Source: CAYTLQ01 sp964438715
GTDB taxonomy: Bacteria > Bacteroidota > Ignavibacteria > Ignavibacteriales > Ignavibacteriaceae
Length of the DNA stretch: 18,510 bases
Assembly: GCA_964438715.1 (NCBI GenBank)
Contig: CAYTLQ010000294.1
Span: forward strand, 1 to 18,510
Direction: 5' to 3'
This document shows positions 1 through 6,585 of the stretch, piece by piece. Each line of letters starts with the position of its first letter. Within the stretch, counting starts at the first letter, position 1. The notes under the pieces are model-generated. The model was not told the DNA's origin and searched no databases. It worked only from the letters and a program-made list of their open reading frames with translations. Both the position numbers and the translations under genes were made by a program.

Positions 1-25
1 GCTTATCCACAATCCCGTCAGAACT

Positions 26-64
26 AAAAATAAAAAATGCCGGTAAAGATTTGACCGGCATTTT
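26..64 (-). terminator. Intrinsic terminator closing the surface-glycan operon
   Basis: An 8-bp perfect stem (37-44 pairs with 54-61, core ATGCCGGT/ACCGGCAT) with a 9-base loop is seen. Reading leftward on the minus strand, the stem is followed by five T, one A and five T (36-26), the classic rho-independent arrangement. It lies about 130 bases downstream of the gmhA-like stop codon. A shorter T-run also follows it on the plus strand, so it could serve a convergent gene to the left of the window as well. Confidence 0.8.
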
Positions 65-194
65 CTGATATATCATTAAACGCTTGGTGTTCACTCAATA
101 AAGCCCATCATAACCACCAAAAGCGAAAGAAGGAATTAAAGCATATTATTTATCATTAGCAGATTCTAAACAACCGACTGTAGTAAATCCAGAA

Positions 195-785
195 TCAATT
201 TCCACTTCTTCCCTTTTTGAGATCTGATTCTATCTTTTTTTGTAATTCCAGAATTACATAATGAAATATTACCGAGTGAATGGATTCCGATGAGCACATA
301 TCATTGAGCTGAACATGAACTGAGTATTGATTAATGCTTCGCAGTTTTCCTCCCCCGAATCCGGTAATGCCAACAGTTATGAGTCCATTGTTATTTGCCC
401 ACTCAACTGCTTTTATAATATTTGGGCTGTTACCCGATCCACTAATTGCAATTACTATATCTCCTTGTTTGGCAAATGTTCGTAATTGTTGTTCAAAAAT
501 AGTTTCATAGCCGTCATCGTTACTCATAGCAGTAATAAAAGCAACATTATCGCAAAGACTGATTGCTTTAATGCGTTTTTCCTGAGCGAGCGAAAGACGG
601 GTTCCTTTAGCAAGATCCTGTGCAAAATGTGAGGCATTTGCCGCAGAACCTCCGTTTCCTATAACAAAAACGGTTTTTCCGGATTCATAAGCAGAAAAAA
701 GAAGATCTACGAAAGACTCTATTTGGACTTCATCAAGTTTGTCAATTGTTTCAAATATGTAGCGTGAATAATCTTTGAAATTCAT
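195..785 (-). CDS. gmhA: SIS-domain sugar isomerase, GmhA-like (sedoheptulose-7-phosphate isomerase)
   Basis: This 196-residue protein is a single SIS (sugar isomerase) domain of the GmhA/DiaA type. By family it would convert sedoheptulose 7-phosphate to D-glycero-D-manno-heptose 7-phosphate in the cytoplasm, the first step of nucleotide-heptose synthesis. Visible landmarks are GNGGSAANASHFAQDL (43-58), the phosphate-binding SGSGNSPN (115-122) and the SSESIHSVIFHYV segment (165-177), which matches the conserved Glu/His active-site helix of GmhA. Length is normal for the family. Its ATG overlaps the stop of the upstream guanylyltransferase by one base (TAATG), implying translational coupling, and its neighbours are kinase and nucleotidyltransferase genes of the same pathway. 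DiaA, which shares the fold, is the main alternative, but the context favours GmhA. Confidence 0.85.
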   Translation of the reverse strand: MNFKDYSRYIFETIDKLDEVQIESFVDLLFSAYESGKTVFVIGNGGSAANASHFAQDLAKGTRLSLAQEKRIKAISLCDNVAFITAMSNDDGYETIFEQQLRTFAKQGDIVIAISGSGNSPNIIKAVEWANNNGLITVGITGFGGGKLRSINQYSVHVQLNDMCSSESIHSVIFHYVILELQKKIESDLKKGRSGN

Positions 786-1498
786 TAATGCGTTTTTTCC
801 TTATCTATTAATTCTTGCCAGATTTCAGAAGCTCTTTTAAGATTTTCAAGAGTACCAATATCCATAAGGAAGTCCTTCGACTCCCATCCTGCCATCTTCC
901 CAACGAGTTGAGGCAGTAAATCAAATCCTATATCGGTTAATGGTTTATCAGGGATAATATCTAATATATGCGGCTTCATAATATAAAGACCTGCATTCGC
1001 TAAATCCGATTTTGGATTTTTCGGTTTTTCCTGAAAGTCAACAATAGTGCAATTCTCATTTAAAGTAGCAATACCACAAGCTGATGGGTTTCCTGCCCTG
1101 AATAACGCCATTGAAAAATCCATTCCATTTTCACGATGAAAACGATAGAATTCGGAAAGGTTATAATTAGTGAGGTTATCGGCATAAACAACAAAAAAAT
1201 CATCCTCGTTACGGACAAAATCCTTATTATTTCTCAGCGTGCCTCCGCTTCCCGCCAATTCTTTTTCGAAAACAGTTTTAATTTTTATAGGAATTGTTAC
1301 GGTGTTAATAAATTCAACTACCTGCCCGGGAAGATAATGGAGATTTATCAGGATTTCAGTAATTCCATGTTTATATAATAATTCAAGCCACCAACTAAGT
1401 AATGGTTTACCGCAAACAGGTACAAGACACTTCGGCACATTGTTGGTAATAGGTCTTAGTCTTGTTCCTAATCCGGCAGCGAGTACAAATGCTTTCAT
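785..1498 (-). CDS. hddC: Sugar-1-phosphate nucleotidyltransferase, HddC-like (GDP-heptose forming)
   Basis: This is a 237-residue nucleotidyltransferase with a GT-A-like Rossmann fold. The N-terminus carries the signature AAGLGTRLRPIT (7-18) with Lys23. GSGGTL (83-88) and the metal-binding Asp107 (YADN) follow, then an EKP motif and a C-terminal MDIGT segment. By context it most likely joins D-glycero-alpha-D-manno-heptose 1-phosphate to GTP, as HddC does, although mannose-1-phosphate guanylyltransferase or another sugar nucleotidyltransferase cannot be excluded. I place the start at the ATG ending at 1498, which overlaps the epimerase stop by one base (TGATG). A TTG one codon upstream is possible but less likely, because the family starts directly at MKAxVLAAG. 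It is the third gene of a four-gene heptose module. Confidence 0.85.
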   Translation of the reverse strand: MKAFVLAAGLGTRLRPITNNVPKCLVPVCGKPLLSWWLELLYKHGITEILINLHYLPGQVVEFINTVTIPIKIKTVFEKELAGSGGTLRNNKDFVRNEDDFFVVYADNLTNYNLSEFYRFHRENGMDFSMALFRAGNPSACGIATLNENCTIVDFQEKPKNPKSDLANAGLYIMKPHILDIIPDKPLTDIGFDLLPQLVGKMAGWESKDFLMDIGTLENLKRASEIWQELIDKEKTH

Positions 1499-2625
1499 CA
1501 AGTTTGTAATTTAGTTTTTACTGAACGAACAACATTCATCTGTTTCATTGTCTTTTCTGCATATTCAAGAATATCATCTATATCAGTCTGCTCGTTAAGG
1601 TAATTAAGATAATCAATCACGCTTTCTTCTGCAGAGTGTTTTGGCATCCAACCCAATTGTTTTAGTTTGGTTATATCCGAACAGGTATTTCGTGTATCAC
1701 CGACTCTGAACTCACCGGTAATAAGAGGCTTGATATGCTCTTTCTTATGTACTTTTGCCACAATTTCAGCAAATTCCATCACAGAATATGCCTTTCCGCC
1801 TCCGACACAAAATACTTCAAAATCGGCTTCACTTTTTGTCAAAACAGTGAAGTTTGCTTCAACCACATCTTTATAATTAACAAAATCCCGTTTCTGCTTC
1901 CCGTCTTCATAGATCGTTGGCGCTTTGTCAAAGTAGTAGTGTAAATTAAAAATCCTGCAAGCTCCGGAATATGCATTATAAAAAGACTGTCTCGGTCCCT
2001 GAACAATAGAATATCGGAGTGCAACAGATGGTATTTCATACCGTTTGCCAAAATTAATTGCAATTTGCTCTTGAGAATATTTCGATATCGCATAAGCATT
2101 GGGAGGATTTGCATGAGTCTCCGGTGTCCATAGCCATTCCATCGGATACCCTTCTTCATCAACCCAATCCCATCTTCCCTCTTCTAATTGAGAGATAGGT
2201 CTTTGAGTCGGTTTTACTATTGTGCCATCTCTTTTCCTGTATAATCCCTCCCCCTGCACAAACTGAGAAGAAGCAACGATGACTTTCTTTATGGGTAATT
2301 TTTTCTCAACAATTAGTTCATAAAGTAGCGCTGTACTTGTCGAATTAACAGAAAAAAAAGTTGAAAAATCAGGCAGGTAATCCTGATATGCCTCCAGATG
2401 AAATACATAACTTACACCATCAAGGCAATATTCCATAATTCTTCTATCCCGAACATCACCAAAAACAAATTCAGCTTTTGGATTGAGATATGAAGGTTTA
2501 CCTTTGAGATGTACAGGCTTCTGAAGACAATCAAGTATCCTGACATCAAATCCCTCAGAAATCAGTTTGTCAGCGGTATGTGAACCGATGAATCCGGCTC
2601 CGCCGGTAATCAATACTAAACTCAT
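1498..2625 (-). CDS. NAD-dependent nucleotide-sugar epimerase/dehydratase (extended SDR)
   Basis: This 375-residue extended short-chain dehydrogenase has the NAD-binding TGGAGFIG at 7-14, the catalytic Ser pair at 119-120 and Tyr178-x3-Lys182 (YAISK). QKRDFVNYKDVV (244-255) is typical of nucleotide-sugar epimerases. An insert of about 40 residues precedes the Tyr-Lys motif (roughly 130-172). From memory it resembles the insert of dTDP-L-rhamnose 4-epimerase-like proteins, including an ISQLEEGRWDW stretch, but it lacks the CPxC cysteines often found there. Sitting between hddA- and hddC-like genes, it probably acts on the GDP-heptose or on another sugar of the same glycan. The substrate cannot be read from the sequence. 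It has a good ribosome binding site (GAGG five bases before ATG) and starts 12 bases after the kinase stop. Confidence 0.85.
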   Translation of the reverse strand: MSLVLITGGAGFIGSHTADKLISEGFDVRILDCLQKPVHLKGKPSYLNPKAEFVFGDVRDRRIMEYCLDGVSYVFHLEAYQDYLPDFSTFFSVNSTSTALLYELIVEKKLPIKKVIVASSQFVQGEGLYRKRDGTIVKPTQRPISQLEEGRWDWVDEEGYPMEWLWTPETHANPPNAYAISKYSQEQIAINFGKRYEIPSVALRYSIVQGPRQSFYNAYSGACRIFNLHYYFDKAPTIYEDGKQKRDFVNYKDVVEANFTVLTKSEADFEVFCVGGGKAYSVMEFAEIVAKVHKKEHIKPLITGEFRVGDTRNTCSDITKLKQLGWMPKHSAEESVIDYLNYLNEQTDIDDILEYAEKTMKQMNVVRSVKTKLQT

Positions 2626-2637
2626 TTTAACCTCAAC

Positions 2638-3627
2638 TCATTTCCAGTCATATCGTCTGTAGTTAAAAATAATTTTACTGCCATGAGGTTCTAAAAGGAA
2701 GGGCAACTCCCTGTATTCTTTCATCGACTCCCGCAGTGAATCCTGAAAATTACGCTTGCAATACACCATCAGGAAACCACCGCCGCCTGCGCCTGAAATC
2801 TTCGCCCCGCTGGCGCCGCCCGCAATTGCCTTTTGGTACATTTCATCAATAGATTGATTGCTGATATTCGAGGAAAGGTTTTTTTTCAATTCCCAGTTAC
2901 GGGCTAGTAAAGTTCCAATCTGATCAATATCACCCGATTCAAGAGCATGTTTTGCGGCAAATCCAAGTTCCTTTATTTCGTTAAGATAACTACCGGTTTC
3001 AGGTATTCGTTTATTTTGCTCAGAAAGTATTGAAGCACTTTGGCGGGTAACATTCGTAAAAAATAGTTGAAGATTATCCGCAAATCTTCTTTTCATTTCA
3101 TTACTCATGCGGATTCTCGTCGTTTCAACTGTATCATCCTTCTTAAACAAAAAAGAGGAAATACCGCCATAAGCCGCAATGTATTGATCCTGCTTTCCGA
3201 TAGGGCGACCAAGTATGTCAATTTCAATTTCGCAAGCCTCTCTGGCAAGATCTTCGGCAGTAACCTGAATTCCCTGATACATATAAAATGCATTCAAAAG
3301 TCCTACTGTTAAACTACTGGATGATCCCAATCCGCTTCCTTCTGAAGGTATGTCTGCCAATGTCGAAATCTCAAATCCATTCGTCATACCGGCTTTCCTT
3401 GCCGCCTCCCGAACAAGGTCGTGCTGTAATTCATCAATAGAGTCAACTATTTCTTTCTTAGCATAGTTGACATATATCTTTTCATCGAACCGTTCTTTTA
3501 CAATTACATAAACATATTTATCTATCGCACAACTAACAACGAAACCTTCCTCTTTTTCATAGTATCGCTTAAAGTCTGTACCGCCGCCACAAATAGAAAT
3601 ACGCAATGGAGTCTGCGAAATAATCAT
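2638..3627 (-). CDS. hddA: GHMP kinase, HddA-like (heptose 7-phosphate kinase)
   Basis: This 329-residue protein is a GHMP-family small-molecule kinase. Seen in the sequence are TPLRISICGGGTD (6-18), the glycine/serine-rich ATP loop GSGLGSSSS (97-105), the active-site KQDQ with Asp147, and the C-terminal motif AKISGAGGGGF (275-285). By family HddA phosphorylates D-glycero-alpha-D-manno-heptose 7-phosphate at C1, giving the alpha-1,7-bisphosphate used in the GDP-heptose branch rather than the ADP-L,D-heptose branch. The neighbouring isomerase and nucleotidyltransferase fit this. Related kinases for fucose or galactose share the fold. No GmhB-type HAD phosphatase, needed to remove the 7-phosphate, is seen in the window. 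The ribosome binding site is weak (GAGG about 12 bases upstream). Confidence 0.85.
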   Translation of the reverse strand: MIISQTPLRISICGGGTDFKRYYEKEEGFVVSCAIDKYVYVIVKERFDEKIYVNYAKKEIVDSIDELQHDLVREAARKAGMTNGFEISTLADIPSEGSGLGSSSSLTVGLLNAFYMYQGIQVTAEDLAREACEIEIDILGRPIGKQDQYIAAYGGISSFLFKKDDTVETTRIRMSNEMKRRFADNLQLFFTNVTRQSASILSEQNKRIPETGSYLNEIKELGFAAKHALESGDIDQIGTLLARNWELKKNLSSNISNQSIDEMYQKAIAGGASGAKISGAGGGGFLMVYCKRNFQDSLRESMKEYRELPFLLEPHGSKIIFNYRRYDWK

Positions 3628-3654
3628 TTTACTGTTCTGCCTCTCGATTTTATT

Positions 3655-3686
3655 AAGGATAAAGTTCCAAAGGAGTCTTTACCCTT
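3655..3686 (-). promoter_or_regulatory. Intercistronic hairpin between GT9 gene and hddA
   Basis: A 10-bp stem (3655-3664 with 3677-3686, one G-U pair in the minus-strand transcript) encloses a 12-base loop. It lies in the 86-base gap between the glycosyltransferase stop and the kinase start. No T-run follows in the direction of transcription, so it is more like an RNA-processing, stability or attenuation element than a terminator. Its function is not established. Confidence 0.4.
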
Positions 3687-3713
3687 TTTATTTACAATAA
3701 ACATTTTTCACAA

Positions 3714-4838
3714 TTAAATATACTTTCTGATAGCGCTTATGACATATTCAACGCTAAGAGAATTCATGCAATTTACTTTCTTATCGCATTGGTTGAGATA
3801 GCACATAAGACAATCTAATTCAGAATGCAAAATGTCTCCCTTTCCAAAAACATCTAACTCTGTATATGATGTAGGGCCAGTATAGGTAATAACATTTTTT
3901 CTCAGGGCAATTCCAACATGCATTCCAAGGCTATCGGGGGTAAAAAGTGTATCGATAGTGTTTATTAACGCAAAGAATTGCCTCATAGAGTTTTCTGTAC
4001 CGGTATCAATTATTTGAAAGGAGAGTTTTGCTTTTAGTTGTGCATTAAATTCATTTTCTTCAGGACCACCAAAAAGCACTAACCCGGTCTCAGGATTTTC
4101 GGAATGAAGCCTTTCAAGAAGAGATACATAATTATCCAAAGTCCACTTCTTCATTGGCCATCTTTTTCCTGAACCGGTATTTATTCCTAAAACTGATTTA
4201 AACGCCTTAAGATTATTCTTATTGATGAACTCTTCTGATAATTTTCTCTCCTCATCGTCAAGATATAATTCAGGCGGATTTATGTTTTTACTAATTCCGC
4301 AAATATCATATATATGTCTGAAATAGGTCTTTTTGTTCTGTTTTTTTATTGAATCATTAATCCCCATTATAAACCACTCCACACCTGACTCATCCGCCGG
4401 CATTACATATCCTTCTTTACTCAAAATAAATCCCCTCTTTGCCTTCCCTTTAGCAAGTGCTGACAAAGCTGAAGAGTGGGAATCATTTTCCAGATTGAGA
4501 ATAAGATCAAATTCAATGGAGGAAATCAATGGAAGATATTCCTCCGGAGAATCCATGGTCTTATAAATGTATGGATTATTAAAGAAAATAGGCATTGCCG
4601 AGGGTGCAGTAATCCAATAAACAACTGCTCCTGGAAATTGTTCGTGCAAGGCGGGCAAAATGGAGGTAGTTCGTAAAACATCACCGGGCGCCGCAAATTT
4701 GATTACCAGAATCCTCATTCCTTTCTTCTGGTAATAAGAACATGAGTCACAGAAAACCCCATGCGTTTTGTGAGGTTTGCATGGTTTCGAGGATTCAAAG
4801 TGAAAACAATCAAATTTCACATCTTTAAGAGTTTGCAA
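3714..4838 (-). CDS. Glycosyltransferase family 9 (heptosyltransferase-like) with Cys-rich ends
   Basis: This 374-residue GT-B protein belongs to GT9, the family of LPS heptosyltransferases WaaC/WaaF. The core begins at RILVIKFAAPGDVLRTTSILPAL (split around 42-64), the donor-fold signature, and continues with GINTGSGKRWPMKKW and a TPDSLGMHVGIAL segment typical of the GT9 C-domain. It would add a heptose or related sugar to a cytoplasmic glycan or lipid acceptor. Two cysteine groups stand out: C11, C20, C30 and C33 before the core, and C343, C346, C351 and C357 near the C-terminus. The start is a TTG at 4838 with AAGG about nine bases upstream. A GTG seven codons in is possible, and the first ATG (residue 41) would remove the N-terminal Cys group. 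It lies directly upstream of the heptose supply genes. Confidence 0.82.
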   Translation of the reverse strand: MQTLKDVKFDCFHFESSKPCKPHKTHGVFCDSCSYYQKKGMRILVIKFAAPGDVLRTTSILPALHEQFPGAVVYWITAPSAMPIFFNNPYIYKTMDSPEEYLPLISSIEFDLILNLENDSHSSALSALAKGKAKRGFILSKEGYVMPADESGVEWFIMGINDSIKKQNKKTYFRHIYDICGISKNINPPELYLDDEERKLSEEFINKNNLKAFKSVLGINTGSGKRWPMKKWTLDNYVSLLERLHSENPETGLVLFGGPEENEFNAQLKAKLSFQIIDTGTENSMRQFFALINTIDTLFTPDSLGMHVGIALRKNVITYTGPTSYTELDVFGKGDILHSELDCLMCYLNQCDKKVNCMNSLSVEYVISAIRKYI

Positions 4839-4900
4839 TAAACTTAACCTTTTTCAAAAATTACTTTGACTAAAACTTTTAAGCTCTGACAATTATTCGC

Positions 4901-6112
4901 TTAAAGTTTACTAAAATACTTCTCTGCTATACTTTCTCCTATTGCCAGCGATGCGGTAGCCGCTGGTGAAGGGGCATTACATACATGTATTACATTATCA
5001 TCTTCTATGAAGAGGAAATCATCAACCAACTTTCCATCAGCTGAACATGCCTGTGCACGAACGCCGGCTCCGCCTGTAACCAGATCCTGCATTTCCAACA
5101 TAGGGACTAATTTGCGGAGATCACGAAGAAATAACGATTTCGATAATGAGCGTTTGTACTCGCTAACTCCAATTTTGAAGTATCCGGGGATCATCTTTCG
5201 GAATCCCCTGAATTTAAGTATCTCAATTATATCAGTTAATGCAAAATCAGTCTTATTGTATCCCTCTTTCTTTAATGCCAGAACAGCATTAGGACCCGCT
5301 TCAACCTCTCCATCCACCGACTTTGTAAGATGCACGCCTAAAAAAGGTAAATCAGGATCAGGCACCGGGTAAATGAGTGTATTAATTTTTTTCGCCTTTT
5401 CATTAGAGAGTTTGTAATATTCGCCCCTGAAAGGCAAAATCCGGTAGCCTGTTTCGCCGTGAGTCATTTGTGCAACTTTATCTGAATGCAAACCACAACA
5501 GGTTATAAGTTTATCTGCAGAATAATTTCCCGTCGTTGTCTCAAGAATTATTGAACCATTATTTTTTATTCCGGTTAATTCAGTGTTAAATACTACCCCG
5601 GCGCCTGCTTCCTGAATATGTTTCAGCAATTCTGCGCATACAAATTTATAATCAACCACACCGGTATATGGCACATATATACCTCTTATGCCTGCGGCTT
5701 CCGGCTCAATTTTCCGGATTGCTTTCTCATCAATAATCTCTATTTTATCTAAACCATTTGCTTTGCCCCGCTCAAAAAGCCTTTCCAACAATGGTAATTC
5801 TCTCTCTTCCGTCGCAACAATCACTTTTCCACAGAGTTTATGATGGATATTGTTTGATTTACAAAAATCCAATAAGAGGGAATATCCACGAAGACAATTT
5901 TTTGCCTTCAAACTTCCAGGTTTATAATAAATACCGGAATGAATTACGCCAGAGTTATTTCCTGTCTGATGTTTTGCTACTGTGTTTTCTTTTTCGAGTA
6001 ATAGAAGTCGAAGTTCTGGCTTTTTCTGTAATATTGTATATGCGGTTGCGAGACCAACAATTCCCCCGCCAACAACACAAATATCATAGTGTTGATTTTT
6101 CAATTCATTCAT
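4901..6112 (-). CDS. lhgO: FAD-dependent L-2-hydroxyglutarate oxidase-like (LhgO)
   Basis: This 403-residue DAO-superfamily flavoprotein has the FAD Rossmann motif VVGGGIVGLATA (13-24) and the LhgO-type segment HQTGNNSGVIHSGIYY (48-63). Later segments include PYTGVVDYKF, GRILPFRGEYY-like text (YRILPFRGEYYKL) and a C-terminal GGAGVRAQA followed by HVCNAPSPAATASLAIG. By family it oxidises L-2-hydroxyglutarate to 2-oxoglutarate, passing electrons to the quinone pool. Length fits. Its ATG overlaps the stop of the SxtJ-like gene by one base (TAATG), so it is translated as part of the surface-glycan operon. That is an unexpected place for a metabolite-repair enzyme and leaves room for a related hydroxyacid substrate linked to the glycan. 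Confidence 0.88.
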   Translation of the reverse strand: MNELKNQHYDICVVGGGIVGLATAYTILQKKPELRLLLLEKENTVAKHQTGNNSGVIHSGIYYKPGSLKAKNCLRGYSLLLDFCKSNNIHHKLCGKVIVATEERELPLLERLFERGKANGLDKIEIIDEKAIRKIEPEAAGIRGIYVPYTGVVDYKFVCAELLKHIQEAGAGVVFNTELTGIKNNGSIILETTTGNYSADKLITCCGLHSDKVAQMTHGETGYRILPFRGEYYKLSNEKAKKINTLIYPVPDPDLPFLGVHLTKSVDGEVEAGPNAVLALKKEGYNKTDFALTDIIEILKFRGFRKMIPGYFKIGVSEYKRSLSKSLFLRDLRKLVPMLEMQDLVTGGAGVRAQACSADGKLVDDFLFIEDDNVIHVCNAPSPAATASLAIGESIAEKYFSKL

Positions 6113-6534
6113 TAATATAATTTTTCCATAGAATTATGTGATGAACTTTTCTCAATCCAGTAACTATCTGATGAGTTCTTCTTCATAAAAGGCAGAAACT
6201 CTTTCCCGGTCATTCGAAATATCAGTGAAATCGGAGTAAGAACGAGATAATAAACTAATACTAAAATTATTCTTGACACAATCCAGCCAAGAGTAAACGC
6301 TACTGCCATCCAATATTTATACAGTTTAGCTAACAGTTTTTTTGAAATAGCTCCGATAAGAACAAATGTTAACAATAATCCGCTAAAAATATAGGATAGC
6401 AGTACTTTTTCGGTAAAATAAAACCAAAGCCCTAACCCTAAAAACACAATACTTAAGGAGAGAACAAAACGATTAAGCGCTTTTTCGCTTTGATCAAGTC
6501 CTTTTAACTCATTTTTAACATCTGAGAGAATCAT
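6112..6534 (-). CDS. SxtJ-like small membrane protein
   Basis: This 140-residue protein has about three hydrophobic segments (roughly 22-40, 44-64 and 76-105), the last containing LGWIVSRIILVLVYYLVLTPISLIFRMTGK. That pattern (GW...R...YLVLTPI...R..GK) matches the SxtJ family, small membrane proteins of unknown function named from the saxitoxin cluster. There, and in many polysaccharide loci, they sit beside a carbamoyltransferase, as here (51 bases upstream). The usual tiny SxtK/DUF5989 partner is not visible in the gap, which is too short to hold it. The C-terminal tail is polar and Ser-rich. The ribosome binding site is poor (AAAGGA about 17 bases from the ATG), so the start is moderately certain. 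Confidence 0.75.
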   Translation of the reverse strand: MILSDVKNELKGLDQSEKALNRFVLSLSIVFLGLGLWFYFTEKVLLSYIFSGLLLTFVLIGAISKKLLAKLYKYWMAVAFTLGWIVSRIILVLVYYLVLTPISLIFRMTGKEFLPFMKKNSSDSYWIEKSSSHNSMEKLY

Positions 6535-6585
6535 ACAGTTATATAATCCGGTCCTTTGAAATTCAGGTTCAATTGAGTAATTGGT

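Noticed and set aside
66..194. Short open stretch downstream of gmhA reading ...VEIDSGFTTVGCLESANDK
   Set aside because: Only a GTG overlapping the gmhA end could start it, it stops within 20 codons and shows no recognisable family; treated as untranslated sequence before the terminator.
1839..2162. Minus-strand frame of 107 codons inside the epimerase gene
   Set aside because: Same strand but out of frame with the epimerase, whose Tyr-x3-Lys motif is encoded here; no independent support.
5007..5372. Open plus-strand frame of about 120 codons
   Set aside because: It lies wholly antisense to the strongly supported LhgO gene, has no ribosome binding site or recognisable motif, and is low-complexity in a manner typical of a shadow frame.
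5758..6120. Second open plus-strand frame antisense to LhgO
   Set aside because: Antisense to the conserved FAD-binding half of LhgO; no motif or binding site supports it.
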